Positions 53,529 through 61,900 of a DNA stretch of 64,000 nt are shown here, one piece after another (the first letter of the stretch is position 1; each line of letters opens with the position of its first letter). This DNA comes from an uncultured Gammaproteobacteria bacterium (GTDB taxonomy: Bacteria; Pseudomonadota; Gammaproteobacteria; Arenicellales; JAANXG01), in contig CAMYKK010000019.1 in NCBI GenBank assembly GCA_947258975.1, positions 1 through 64,000 of the forward strand, read 5' to 3'. The translations under genes and the position numbers were made by a program. The notes under the pieces were generated by a model. It saw nothing but the letters and a program-made list of their open reading frames with translations, did not search any database and had not been told where the DNA came from.

Positions 53529-54275
53529 TTAGCTGCCCGGTGCCATTGGCTCAGACTCCGGCCGTGCGGCGCTGATCCGATCACGCCCCGAAATCAAGAT
53601 GCTCATGGTCTTGGAACTAAACTCACGTCGATACAAAACCGCCATCACCCAGGTGGTCACAGCCACAAAGGCAATGGGATGCAAAAACCAGGACAGTAAG
53701 GCGAGACTGAAATAATACGCCCGCAGGCCCTGGTTGAACGAATAGATCGCCAGCCAGACAACCTCGGCGAGGGTGTCTCCATGCGCTGACCGGTACTCCT
53801 CGCTAGCCGTCTCGTCCTCCGCGAGCGGTGCGCTCCCTATCATGATTGACACAAAACCCCACTGCCGTATGCACCAGGTAAACGTAAAGAATGCATGCGC
53901 GTAGATAACCACCATCAACAGCATCTTGATTTCCCAGATCTCGCGCGTGACTTCAGCGACAAACGGCAAAGCGGCAATAAAGTTAATGACCTTATCTGTA
54001 GATCCAATGGCAGTGAGCAGCCCGGCGATTATCAACAAACTACTCGACGCCAGGAACAACGCGTTGCGCTCGATATTGGAGACGATCGTCGTATCCACGA
54101 TGCGCAAATCCCGGTAATGCATCACCTGTATCCAGTCCTTGACGTAAGCGTGTACGGTGTTTTGCAGTCGATTCGACCGCCGGGACCAGTAACGGGAGAA
54201 ATAGTTGTAACCGATCCAGCAAAATGCGAACCAGCACAGCGAGATCCAGTCAAGCATGCTGATTTCCGGGATCAT
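53529..54275 (-). CDS. DUF599-family integral membrane protein
   Basis: A 248-residue protein with four to five hydrophobic segments: ISLCWFAFCWIGYNYF at the start, ALFLASSSLLIIAGLLTAIG near 85, MLLMVVIYAHAFFTFTWCIRQ near 130 and LALLSWFLHPIAFVAVTTW near 205. IVSNIERNALFLASSSLLI and a GLRAYYFSLALLSWF segment are characteristic of DUF599. The function of the family is unknown. The gene stands alone; the first ATG is used, with another ATG seven codons in. Confidence 0.82.
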   Translation of the reverse strand: MIPEISMLDWISLCWFAFCWIGYNYFSRYWSRRSNRLQNTVHAYVKDWIQVMHYRDLRIVDTTIVSNIERNALFLASSSLLIIAGLLTAIGSTDKVINFIAALPFVAEVTREIWEIKMLLMVVIYAHAFFTFTWCIRQWGFVSIMIGSAPLAEDETASEEYRSAHGDTLAEVVWLAIYSFNQGLRAYYFSLALLSWFLHPIAFVAVTTWVMAVLYRREFSSKTMSILISGRDRISAARPESEPMAPGS

Positions 54276-54720
54276 GCGCCTCCAAATGACTGTAAATTGG
54301 TATTTCCCGACACGCCGCCAGTCCTCATCCGATCACTATAGCCAACAATTCGGTTCGACCCCGGTTGTCCCCGTCACAGGGCAACAAATGTCGCCAAAGC
54401 TCTTATTGTTTTAATATCTTTGATGCTTGCCACATTTACGAACCCGGCGTTTAGGAAGAATAACCAATCACGTCCCAAGAATCCACGCCGAAAAAAACGT
54501 CGATCAGTTGGAGACCGAGTACATCGCAAACTACGTCGGCGCTGCCGACGGGCAGATGGCGGGAAACATGCTCATGCGGAGTCTCACCGCGGCGAAAGAC
54601 ACGTGTCTTTCCGTCACGCAAATTGGCCACTCCCGAAGCGTGACGATCTTGCATTGCGGGGTGCGGCGATCCCTCCCGCCTACCAAAGCTTGAGTGCGAC
54701 AGCTCTTTCGCGGCGGACCG
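54276..54720. other. Intergenic region without a supported gene
   Basis: About 445 bases between the DUF599 gene and the isoamylase stop. An 88-codon plus-strand frame at 54427 has a plausible composition in its middle (HAEKNVDQLETEYIANYVG) but no ribosome site or recognisable family. It may be a worn fragment of a gene. Confidence 0.35.
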
Positions 54721-57006
54721 CTAATCATTGTCACTCACCAGGATGGCCATGGAACGTCCCTTTACTTGAATGTGATTGTGCGCATCGGGACAGGTAGCCT
54801 CCCATCGCGCTGGATCGCAGAAATCATGGTCGTCCGCAAACCACGATCGGGCGAGCACTTTCCAGTCCCCTTTTGACCACTGCCCAAGATTGGTGACGTC
54901 GAACGGCTCCCAGTGCTCGTTGTAAATGACCATCAGATCGGGCTCGCCGGCCTTGCCCCACCGAATCACAGCAAGCTGGCTGGGCGAGCCGGTGGTGGGC
55001 CCTTCCCAGGTATAGGTATAGCGGCCGTCGTTGCCGGGCCCGTCAGCAACATCGTGCACATGACGCGTAAAGTCGCGCCCCCGAAAATGACTCCACGTCT
55101 TGCGCAGCGCAATCAGCGCTTTCGTCCAATGAAATAGTTCTTTTCCGTACGTGCCCCCCTCAGGCGTCGCGCTGTTATCGCCGTCTTTGAGGCGCCAATC
55201 GATCCAGTTGACGTGATTAATGGCCGCATCACCGGTGCTGGATTCGTAATTATAGGTGTTATGGGCGTTGTCGCCCGCGCCCGCCTTGGTACGACCAAAC
55301 TCATCGCCCTGAAGCAGGAGCGGGACGCCCTTTGAGGTGAGCAGCACACCCAACAGGAGCTTCGACCGCTCGCGCCGCAGAGTTTCGTCGCCGCCGCTGT
55401 CCCAGCAGTTGTGTGATCCTCCAACATCATTGAAGTAGGTGCAATCGCGCAGCGTGTAGCCATCATGCACCGCCACGACGTTGACCGAGCGCCAGGGCCG
55501 ACTCGAGGCTGAAGCACCGTAGTTGTCGCTTACCGATCCATAACCCTCGATAAGTTGCTTGAAGGCGCGCCGGTCCCGCAACCCGGAGCTGGAGAACCGG
55601 CGCACTTTGTCCCGATAGCGGCCGAGCCATTTTGCCCAGCGGTTGTTGCTGTGACTCCACGGTCCACTGTCCATAAAGTCCCACCAGACCCCGCCATTGT
55701 CCCACGGTTCGGCATGGAGGTGCGCAGCGCTGAAGCGTTGGTCATTGTCGACCCAGTCGGCGGCACTGTCGGATCCATCCGCCAGGATGCGTGCGAGGTC
55801 GAAGCGGAAACCGTCGAACCCGTACGCAAGATGCCATAGGGCCAAAGAATCATTCACGAGCCGCTTCGTAAACCTGTCATCAGGACCGAAGAAGCTCACA
55901 TCGTTCCCCGTGCCGGTCGCGTTCCAGAAGTAGTCCCCGTCCGGCGTTGCTCGGTATATCCGCGTGTTGGCCAGGCACCGCAAATTGTAACACTTGGCCG
56001 CCAGGCGCCCGTCGTGGACCCAGGGCTTACCTTCTGCCGTGTGGTTGAAGACCACATCCAGAAAAACCGCGATGCCCTTGTCGTGGAACGCCTTCACCAG
56101 GTGTTTGAGTTCGATCACCTGCCGGCCCGGCTGGTGAGCATAACGCGCCTCGGGGGCAAAGAAATTCGCCGTCATATAGCCCCAGTGATTGAGACGGTCG
56201 GCGACGTTACCGGTCTCCTCGTCGTACTCCATGACCGGCATGAGTTCCACCGCGTTGATGCCCAATTCAAGCAAATGGTCGATGCCCGCAGTCAGTCCAC
56301 CGGCAGTCGTCAGTCCGCCTTTGGCCAAACCTGGATAGGTGCCGCGCAGCCCGGGCTCGAGACTTTGCAGGCGTGCGGTAAAGTCCTGAACATGCAGTTC
56401 GTAGAGAATCAACTCTTGCGGATCTATACGGACATGCCCTGGATCCAGATCCGCGCTATGGTGATAGACGATCGATTTTCCACCGCCCGCGTAGACGGGC
56501 GACGCCGCATGTATCATCGGTGGCGCGGTGAAGAAGGCGGAATAATGAACATTCTGGGTCCGGTACGCGTACGGATCATTAACGGGATACTGGGGATTGA
56601 ACATCAATCCATAGCGGTCTTCGATGGACACATCATTGGGACCGGAAGCCCGGTACATATAGAGCAATCCAGATCCGACACCCTCCCCCTTTACCTTGAT
56701 GCGCCAGTCACTGCTTTGACGCTGCATCGGTATAGCGTGGGCCGAATGCGTGTCTTGAGGATTGTCGTAGAGCAACAGGTCCACGGCCGTAGCGGCTGGA
56801 GAGTACACGACGAAGTGCACCCAGTCTTCAGCGTCAATGTGGGCCCCATAGCGCTGTTCAGCCGAGCTTCCGATTTCAAGGGCATGCGCTTCTAGAAAGA
56901 GCTGCGCGGAAAGCAACGGCACCACAACGAGACTGCATAACAACCAGGGCAGCGGTATCGTTTTGCCTACCATGCACATCGACAGCGTTAGAGTTCTAGT
57001 GCGCAT
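54721..57006 (-). CDS. Exported isoamylase/GlgX-type glycogen debranching enzyme (GH13)
   Basis: About 761 residues with an N-terminal export signal (PLPWLLCSLVVVPLLSAQ) after a short basic region. An N-terminal CBM48-like domain (HFVVYSPAATAVDLLLYDN) precedes a GH13 barrel: AVELMPVMEYDEE, FLDVVFNHTAEG, FDGFRFDLARIL with the nucleophile Asp near 402, HLHAEPWDNGG with the acid Glu near 431, and VAVHDGYTLRDC with the third Asp near 517. LLLQGDEFGRTKAG is also typical of isoamylases. It cuts alpha-1,6 branches of glucans outside the cytoplasm. The longest frame runs through a terminator hairpin, so the start is put at an ATG beyond it, preceded by GGTGGGAA. Confidence 0.9.
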   Translation of the reverse strand: MRTRTLTLSMCMVGKTIPLPWLLCSLVVVPLLSAQLFLEAHALEIGSSAEQRYGAHIDAEDWVHFVVYSPAATAVDLLLYDNPQDTHSAHAIPMQRQSSDWRIKVKGEGVGSGLLYMYRASGPNDVSIEDRYGLMFNPQYPVNDPYAYRTQNVHYSAFFTAPPMIHAASPVYAGGGKSIVYHHSADLDPGHVRIDPQELILYELHVQDFTARLQSLEPGLRGTYPGLAKGGLTTAGGLTAGIDHLLELGINAVELMPVMEYDEETGNVADRLNHWGYMTANFFAPEARYAHQPGRQVIELKHLVKAFHDKGIAVFLDVVFNHTAEGKPWVHDGRLAAKCYNLRCLANTRIYRATPDGDYFWNATGTGNDVSFFGPDDRFTKRLVNDSLALWHLAYGFDGFRFDLARILADGSDSAADWVDNDQRFSAAHLHAEPWDNGGVWWDFMDSGPWSHSNNRWAKWLGRYRDKVRRFSSSGLRDRRAFKQLIEGYGSVSDNYGASASSRPWRSVNVVAVHDGYTLRDCTYFNDVGGSHNCWDSGGDETLRRERSKLLLGVLLTSKGVPLLLQGDEFGRTKAGAGDNAHNTYNYESSTGDAAINHVNWIDWRLKDGDNSATPEGGTYGKELFHWTKALIALRKTWSHFRGRDFTRHVHDVADGPGNDGRYTYTWEGPTTGSPSQLAVIRWGKAGEPDLMVIYNEHWEPFDVTNLGQWSKGDWKVLARSWFADDHDFCDPARWEATCPDAHNHIQVKGRSMAILVSDND

Positions 57007-57059
57007 TTCCCACCAGGAGCCCGGATGCCGGCGTAGGACCCGCGCAGCTGAGCCCCCTG

Positions 57060-57100
57060 AAAAAACGGGTCGGAGTCTGTGACTCCGACCCGTTTTTTTA
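57060..57100 (-). terminator. Strong hairpin terminator of the patatin-like gene
   Basis: Stem CGGGTCGGAGTC/GACTCCGACCCG with a three-base loop, flanked by A and T runs so that it can act in both directions. It lies just past the patatin-like gene stop (57107) and before the isoamylase start. The core GGGTCGGAGTC-N3-GACTCCGACCC is repeated at 61649-61690. Confidence 0.88.
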
Positions 57101-57106
57101 AGCGAG

Positions 57107-58960
57107 CTATTCCAATCCGAGCGCGTCATTGATGTCGTCCTTGGCAGTCAGAATACTCCAGGTCGTTAAATGTGCCAACGCATTCACCTGCACTTTTTTC
57201 AGATCGATGACATGCAGTTTTTTAACCTGTTCGCCAAAGGTTCTGTAATGTGGGAAATTGCGAAACTGCTTTTTCTTGCTTACAAGGCGCGTCACATATT
57301 TGTCCGACTTCGACTTAGTTATGTTCAAACTTCCGTCCGTATCGCATTGATCTGCGTTGATTGCTCCTTCTTTGGCACAGTTCCGGTGGTCTACCGCACT
57401 GATTCCATGTGCGTTTGCCACCCGGTTTATCCACTTCATTGAACGATCAAGGTATACCCAACATACATTGGGCTTATAACCAGGATCCGGAGAGATGTTA
57501 AACCGGTCAAGCACATCGGCATCCGCAACCATTGCCGTGTCTTTACTGCAAAAAACCAGAGGATCGCCATTGGTATAATCCTTTTTGAATTCTGCAGTCA
57601 TTTCAATGAACGTTTTTTCTGTGAACACCCGGATATGTTTCCTGTTCCTGCTCTTAACGAAAAAAGCTTTAACATTTTCCATGATCTCCATGTCGTTCTT
57701 GTCAGTTGCCGGCACAAATTCCTGTCTTGTGTTTACGAACACAAGAATGTTTTTTACTTTGCGTGCAAGCAATGGCATAACGCCGAGATTATCGATATGC
57801 CCACCGTCCCCGTGTTTAATTTCCTGGACAGGGGGGACTGAATCGGAAGTAATGGGCCAGTGATGAAGTTCGGGAAAAGTTAACGAGTTATAACGAACTT
57901 TGGTCGCCAGGATCTCTGCGGGAGCGGCACCGCTGATCGCAATCATGTCGCCGAGCGTAAAAGTAAATTTCTTTCCTCCTGTTGACCTGGACTTCAGCAG
58001 CCAGGGGTCTGATGAAGATTGGTGGACCACGGCTTTTGACGGTGCGCAACTATCGTAAGCAAACGACTCCAGATAACCGCCCCCTATAGGGCCTTCCAGC
58101 AAGTTTACGTCCGTATGTACATGGCCTGTGGATAAACCCGTGTAGATGGGTGTCATTTCCAAGGGAAACATCACATCCTGTGGATCCACCTTATCGTCGA
58201 ACTCTTTCCGGGAAAACATCACCCCACCCGCGATCAGATAAGGCCGGTCATCCGGCGCTAGATAGAAATCCGATCGGGAAAGATCGGGATTGGCAGCGAG
58301 CACGTTATCTATAGTGGATTCATGATGAAAGAATTTTGATGGATCATGCAGATCGAACGGCTCGAGGAAGATGCTGCTCAATGTCCGCGCATAGGACTCA
58401 TCACCCTTAAAAGTCAGCAGATTTACCAGCGACCTGAAAACCACGCGGGACTGGGAGATCGCCAAGGCCAGGGACTCCTTATCCTTACGCTGCAATACAT
58501 CATCATTGATCGAATCAGGGGCGACATATTCATCCGTGGACGGACCGAAACCCAGCAATCGTTCACGGCGTTCATCCCTCACGAAGATATACGGAACTGC
58601 GGCCCACGAACCACCGGAGATCACGGACATGTATTGTGCTTTATCTATCCAACCAAGTTTATGCAGCGCTCTAAGCTCGCCTAAAGTTGCCGCTGCAGAG
58701 CGTGTGCCTCCGCCGGAAAATGCGACACCAAAAGAATGGGCGGTCCTATCTGGATCATTCACCCATGGAACTTTGTAATCGTCGTCTGCGGTCTCCGGAT
58801 AAAAATGCGGATTGTTTACCGTATCCCATACCCGGGCCTTCAATCGAGTAAGCTCATCACCTTTACAGACTTCCTTGGCGTAGGCAGATGTAGTCAACAA
58901 CACCGCCGCCCCAAAACAGATTACAACCCAATAATCAGCCCGTCGTACGCTGTCAAACAT
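57107..58960 (-). CDS. Exported patatin-like phospholipase
   Basis: A 617-residue protein with a signal peptide (WVVICFGAAVLLTTSAYA). The oxyanion-hole motif FSGGGTRSAAA is near residue 82, the nucleophile elbow SVISGGSWAAVP near 113 holds the Ser, and the second dyad residue is in GDGGHIDNLGVMPLL near 382. The pattern (GGxR/K, SGGSW, DGGxxDNLG) fits bacterial patatins related to cPLA2; the family hydrolyses phospholipid acyl esters. Residues after 500 are charged and rich in Lys/Asn, with no further domain. The ribosome site is GGGAGA. It is followed by a strong terminator and so is monocistronic. Confidence 0.9.
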   Translation of the reverse strand: MFDSVRRADYWVVICFGAAVLLTTSAYAKEVCKGDELTRLKARVWDTVNNPHFYPETADDDYKVPWVNDPDRTAHSFGVAFSGGGTRSAAATLGELRALHKLGWIDKAQYMSVISGGSWAAVPYIFVRDERRERLLGFGPSTDEYVAPDSINDDVLQRKDKESLALAISQSRVVFRSLVNLLTFKGDESYARTLSSIFLEPFDLHDPSKFFHHESTIDNVLAANPDLSRSDFYLAPDDRPYLIAGGVMFSRKEFDDKVDPQDVMFPLEMTPIYTGLSTGHVHTDVNLLEGPIGGGYLESFAYDSCAPSKAVVHQSSSDPWLLKSRSTGGKKFTFTLGDMIAISGAAPAEILATKVRYNSLTFPELHHWPITSDSVPPVQEIKHGDGGHIDNLGVMPLLARKVKNILVFVNTRQEFVPATDKNDMEIMENVKAFFVKSRNRKHIRVFTEKTFIEMTAEFKKDYTNGDPLVFCSKDTAMVADADVLDRFNISPDPGYKPNVCWVYLDRSMKWINRVANAHGISAVDHRNCAKEGAINADQCDTDGSLNITKSKSDKYVTRLVSKKKQFRNFPHYRTFGEQVKKLHVIDLKKVQVNALAHLTTWSILTAKDDINDALGLE

Positions 58961-58993
58961 CGAAATCTCCCGATTTATGTTCAGGATTTATTC

Positions 58994-59160
58994 TCAAGGA
59001 AGCTCAATACTAGCAACCAAGGGCCGATGATCTGAAATCTTCTGGTTAGCCTGATCCGGAATACCGATGACCCGTGTCTTGACGCCGGTGGTTGTCCGTG
59101 GGCTGCACTATGAAGACCGCCCCGTTGCGGCACGGCGGTGACGCGTAGATGATATGCCAC
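58994..59160 (-). pseudogene. Decayed endonuclease/exonuclease/phosphatase C-terminus
   Basis: On the minus strand one frame reads TRVIGIPDQANQKISDHRP then LVASIELP and stop, which is the usual SDHRPLVA end of the endonuclease/exonuclease/phosphatase family. The same frame meets a stop about 38 codons upstream, where another frame gives WHIIYASPP, resembling the IDYIFASP strand that comes just before it in the family. I read this as a frameshifted, truncated remnant. The rest of the gene is absent; the radical SAM gene lies upstream. Confidence 0.6.
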
Positions 59161-59263
59161 GCACGACAGCGACGGGCGGCCTCGGATCGACGCAGAATTA
59201 CTGCGCCATTTGCGCTTCTTTGCCGCTCCCAGAAGCCGCAAGGTGCCGTCACCGCTCGAGAAG

Positions 59264-60625
59264 CTAAGCCTTGTTCTTTTCTGCCGAAGAAAGGACCTGC
59301 TCCCCTGCGCCAACCGGATCCCACAGTGAGTGCTCGATGATCTTTCTTTGAAACTCACATTCATATTGGGTGAGTCCTGCATTCAACGCACCGTTCATGA
59401 CCAGGGCCACGCCCCGACAACCGCCGCCACAAAGATAACGCCACGAACACTCCTTGCAACTCTCAATCGCATCAACCGTGATATCTCGGCAGCGCTTGAA
59501 TGCAGTGGAATTCCGATACAAATCCACAACATCATGCATCCTTACATTTCCGGCACAGAGGTCCGGCCTGCGGATGGAGTAGCAGGGATACACGTCTCCG
59601 TTCGCGCGAATACTGAAATAGTGTTTGCCGATGCCACATGAACGTTTCTTGTTGAGCCGAACAGGGCGACAGGCAAGGAATGGGTTGAAGGTGACTGTGC
59701 CAGCGAGCTGCTCGTCGAGATCGTTCACCATGTCAATGCATTGATCCACATCCGGCAAAAGATCCGGATGTTTGGCTCCTCTGCCCCAGGGCACGAACCT
59801 GGTGACGTGAAACGACTTGACTCCCATATCATTGACCCGTCGCGCCATATCGGGGAGGTTCTGAAGATTGAGAGAAGTCAAGGTGGTGCTGATCGAGATG
59901 TTCGCTTTCGCTTCTATCAGCAGCCGGCACGCATTCACGGTTTTAGAGAAGGTATTTGCACCCCGGAGGCTCTCGTGAATTGCTGCAGTGCTCCCGTCTA
60001 AGCTAACCTGTACTTCTTCGAAGTACTCTGCAATTTGCGCGGCCGCGCACTTGTCTAAAAGAGTTCCGTTAGTTATCAGAATCATTTTGAAGCCAAGTTC
60101 AGCCCCGTGGCGTGCGATCTCAAACAGATCTTTTCTGAGCAAAGGTTCGCCGCCGGTAAAAGCGATCTTGGCAGGGCGGAGCCCAACCAGCCTGTCAAGG
60201 AGTCGGATTATCTCGTCTTTGCCCATCTCCGGTTCATTTGAACTCCCGGCATCAGCATAGCAATATGGGCATCGTAGATTGCACTTGTTTGTGAGATTCA
60301 AATCTACGAACAGATAGTTACCTTGATCATCAGTGTCTCGCACCGCTTCGAGGTCCGCCGCAAAGGATGCTTTGTCAACACGCGCGATCAATTCAATTAC
60401 CTTTGTGCGCGCTTTTTCATGGGAGATTTTCTGTGTTTCAACGACAATCCGGGTAAGATCGGCTATGCTCGTTTGACCGTTGCAACATGCCAATATCAAG
60501 GCACCAAGCGCACTACTCGAAATCCAGTTGGGTGTTTCCGGATCTATGAGCAGAAAGTGCTCACCGTTACGTCGCACGGACACATTCCGCGGAATGCACG
60601 GCTTGTAGGAGTCTGAATAGTCCAC
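59264..60625 (-). CDS. Radical SAM/SPASM peptide maturase with PqqD-like N-terminal domain
   Basis: A 453-residue radical SAM enzyme. The [4Fe-4S] motif CNLRCPYCYA is near residue 114; FTGGEPLLRKDL, ILITNGTLLD and VQVSLDGSTAAIHESLRG are typical barrel motifs. A SPASM domain is seen in CGIGKHYFSIRANGDVYPCYS and SCKECSWRYLCGGGCRG, holding two auxiliary clusters. The first ~90 residues (RNVSVRRNGEHFLLIDPET, then a helix GALILACCNGQTS) fit a PqqD-like RiPP recognition element that binds a leader peptide. It follows the precursor-like gene (60846-61142) on the same strand. It would install a C-C, C-S or C-O cross-link or an epimerised residue; which is unknown. The start is GTG without a clear ribosome site. 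Confidence 0.9.
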   Translation of the reverse strand: MDYSDSYKPCIPRNVSVRRNGEHFLLIDPETPNWISSSALGALILACCNGQTSIADLTRIVVETQKISHEKARTKVIELIARVDKASFAADLEAVRDTDDQGNYLFVDLNLTNKCNLRCPYCYADAGSSNEPEMGKDEIIRLLDRLVGLRPAKIAFTGGEPLLRKDLFEIARHGAELGFKMILITNGTLLDKCAAAQIAEYFEEVQVSLDGSTAAIHESLRGANTFSKTVNACRLLIEAKANISISTTLTSLNLQNLPDMARRVNDMGVKSFHVTRFVPWGRGAKHPDLLPDVDQCIDMVNDLDEQLAGTVTFNPFLACRPVRLNKKRSCGIGKHYFSIRANGDVYPCYSIRRPDLCAGNVRMHDVVDLYRNSTAFKRCRDITVDAIESCKECSWRYLCGGGCRGVALVMNGALNAGLTQYECEFQRKIIEHSLWDPVGAGEQVLSSAEKNKA

Positions 60626-60845
60626 CGTCTTTTAGCTCTAGCGTTCACCAGCATAGCGGAGAGAAACGCCTGCCATGTGCGTGTTTCCGGTTGATAAACA
60701 CGAGTGATTTTCCGTACTCGTGACTGTCGTTTTCAACGCACGGGGCTGCAAGTCACAGGCATAAACTGGCATGTAGTGTAGCCACTACTTATCGTGCACC
60801 CACCTTTAAGAGTTGGGGGCGATTATGCGATTTTCTCAACAGCGC

Positions 60846-61142
60846 TCAATCCCAAAAACACAAACCGCAGAACTCCCCTGTACCTGAGTCGTAGAAAAGC
60901 ATGAAACAAAAAACGGCTTCGGGAGGATCCCCGAGTTCTGGGTCAACAACCTCTATTACAGCGCCCTCAACGGTTGCCAGTGATAGTCCGTGCTCCTCAA
61001 ACACAGCCACGGGTCTCGTCGCGAACTCTTTCGCAAATCTCTTATCCCTGATGGCCCTGTGTGCTAGCTGTTCAAGCCTTTCGAGTTCTTCCTCAGATAG
61101 TCTCTCTCTGGTCTCCTCGATTGCTCGTCTTCGTTGGCTCAT
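60846..61142 (-). CDS. RiPP precursor-like peptide with Nif11/NHLP-type leader
   Basis: A 98-residue peptide upstream of the radical SAM maturase on the same strand, with a good AGGGG ribosome site. The first ~60 residues are a charged helical leader (EELERLEQLAHRAIRDKRF, then FATRPVAVFEEHGLSLATVEG) that resembles Nif11/NHLP leaders (helix ... Phe ... P..V..E.G). A bridging segment VIEVVDPELGDPPEAV follows, and the end is rich in aromatic residues and three cysteines: FCFMLFYDSGTGEFCGLCFWD. That tail is the likely core; Cys, Phe and Tyr are plausible targets for the maturase. No protease or transporter gene is next to it in the window. Confidence 0.75.
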   Translation of the reverse strand: MSQRRRAIEETRERLSEEELERLEQLAHRAIRDKRFAKEFATRPVAVFEEHGLSLATVEGAVIEVVDPELGDPPEAVFCFMLFYDSGTGEFCGLCFWD

Positions 61143-61900
61143 CTTTCATTCCCCTTTTCTCAGGATGTTTGGTTGCAGATGCCGCTAAGGCCGGTATGAA
61201 ATGCAGAACCACAGCTCCTCAATTGCCAGGTAGTACAAAGACTATACGCCTCTAGATTTCTCCATTCACCCTAACAAAACAGTCAAGAATCAGAGCAACT
61301 CAGTAAATTAAAAGAGTCTAGTGTTGAGCCGGCAATTGCACTGAACATTGATCCGTCAAACGGATCACGAACTTGCGCGATCCTTAGCGATCGGTGGGTC
61401 AACCATGCCACGCAAATACCTTTGAAAGTGTGGCACCCGAGTATGCAAATCAACGTCCGGCCCCGGCGTCCGTTTGCGGTAGTCTCTGCCTCCGCCTCCG
61501 GCTCCGGCTCCGGCTCCGCAAATTGGTCAATGGGTGCGTGATCAGGGTTCCCCGGATATTGCACCTAGGATTGCGCAAGCGGGCGAAGAGACTTGATCCT
61601 GCGCGTAGTCGCAGGGTCGGTTGGGCAGAACACCGCACTGGAACGATGAAAAATAGGGGTCGGAGTCCGTGACTCCGACCCCTATTTTTTCGACCCTTTT
61701 TTCATTTGTGCAATATTCGGGCTAGACCCACAGATCTCGTGGATTACGAACCTACATTACCATGGAAACTGCCGCATTGCCGCTCGAGGGCATGCGCAGA
61801 TGATTGATTGGCATCCGAAACTAAAGAAACGACACAAAATAGTTGAAATTGAAGACGGTATCTGACCATCATACGTGACTGATGATGGTGGAGGTTTGCT
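61143..61900. other. Divergent intergenic region holding a repeated hairpin and a CTCCGG repeat
   Basis: About 760 bases between the RiPP precursor (leftward) and the SD-repeat gene (rightward). It holds the hairpin at 61649-61690 and a short tandem CTCCGG-like repeat near 61488-61522. A 93-codon minus-strand frame (61283-61564) covers that repeat and has no ribosome site that I trust. Promoters of both genes must lie here; none is convincing by eye. Confidence 0.5.
61649..61690. repeat. Second copy of a terminator-like palindrome
   Basis: Stem AAAAATAGGGGTCGGAGTC and its complement around a three-base loop, with a T-run. The GGGTCGGAGTC-N3-GACTCCGACCC core is the same as in the terminator at 57060-57100. 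Here it lies between two divergent genes and so ends neither of them, which suggests a dispersed palindromic repeat or the terminator of a lost gene. Confidence 0.8.

Noticed and set aside
54427-54693. An 88-codon plus-strand frame
   Set aside because: No ribosome site and no recognisable family; it may be a worn fragment but I cannot support it as a gene.
61283-61564. A 93-codon minus-strand frame as a second RiPP precursor
   Set aside because: Its Glu-Pro stretch comes from a CTCCGG tandem repeat, there is no good ribosome site, and it lacks the leader seen in 60846-61142.
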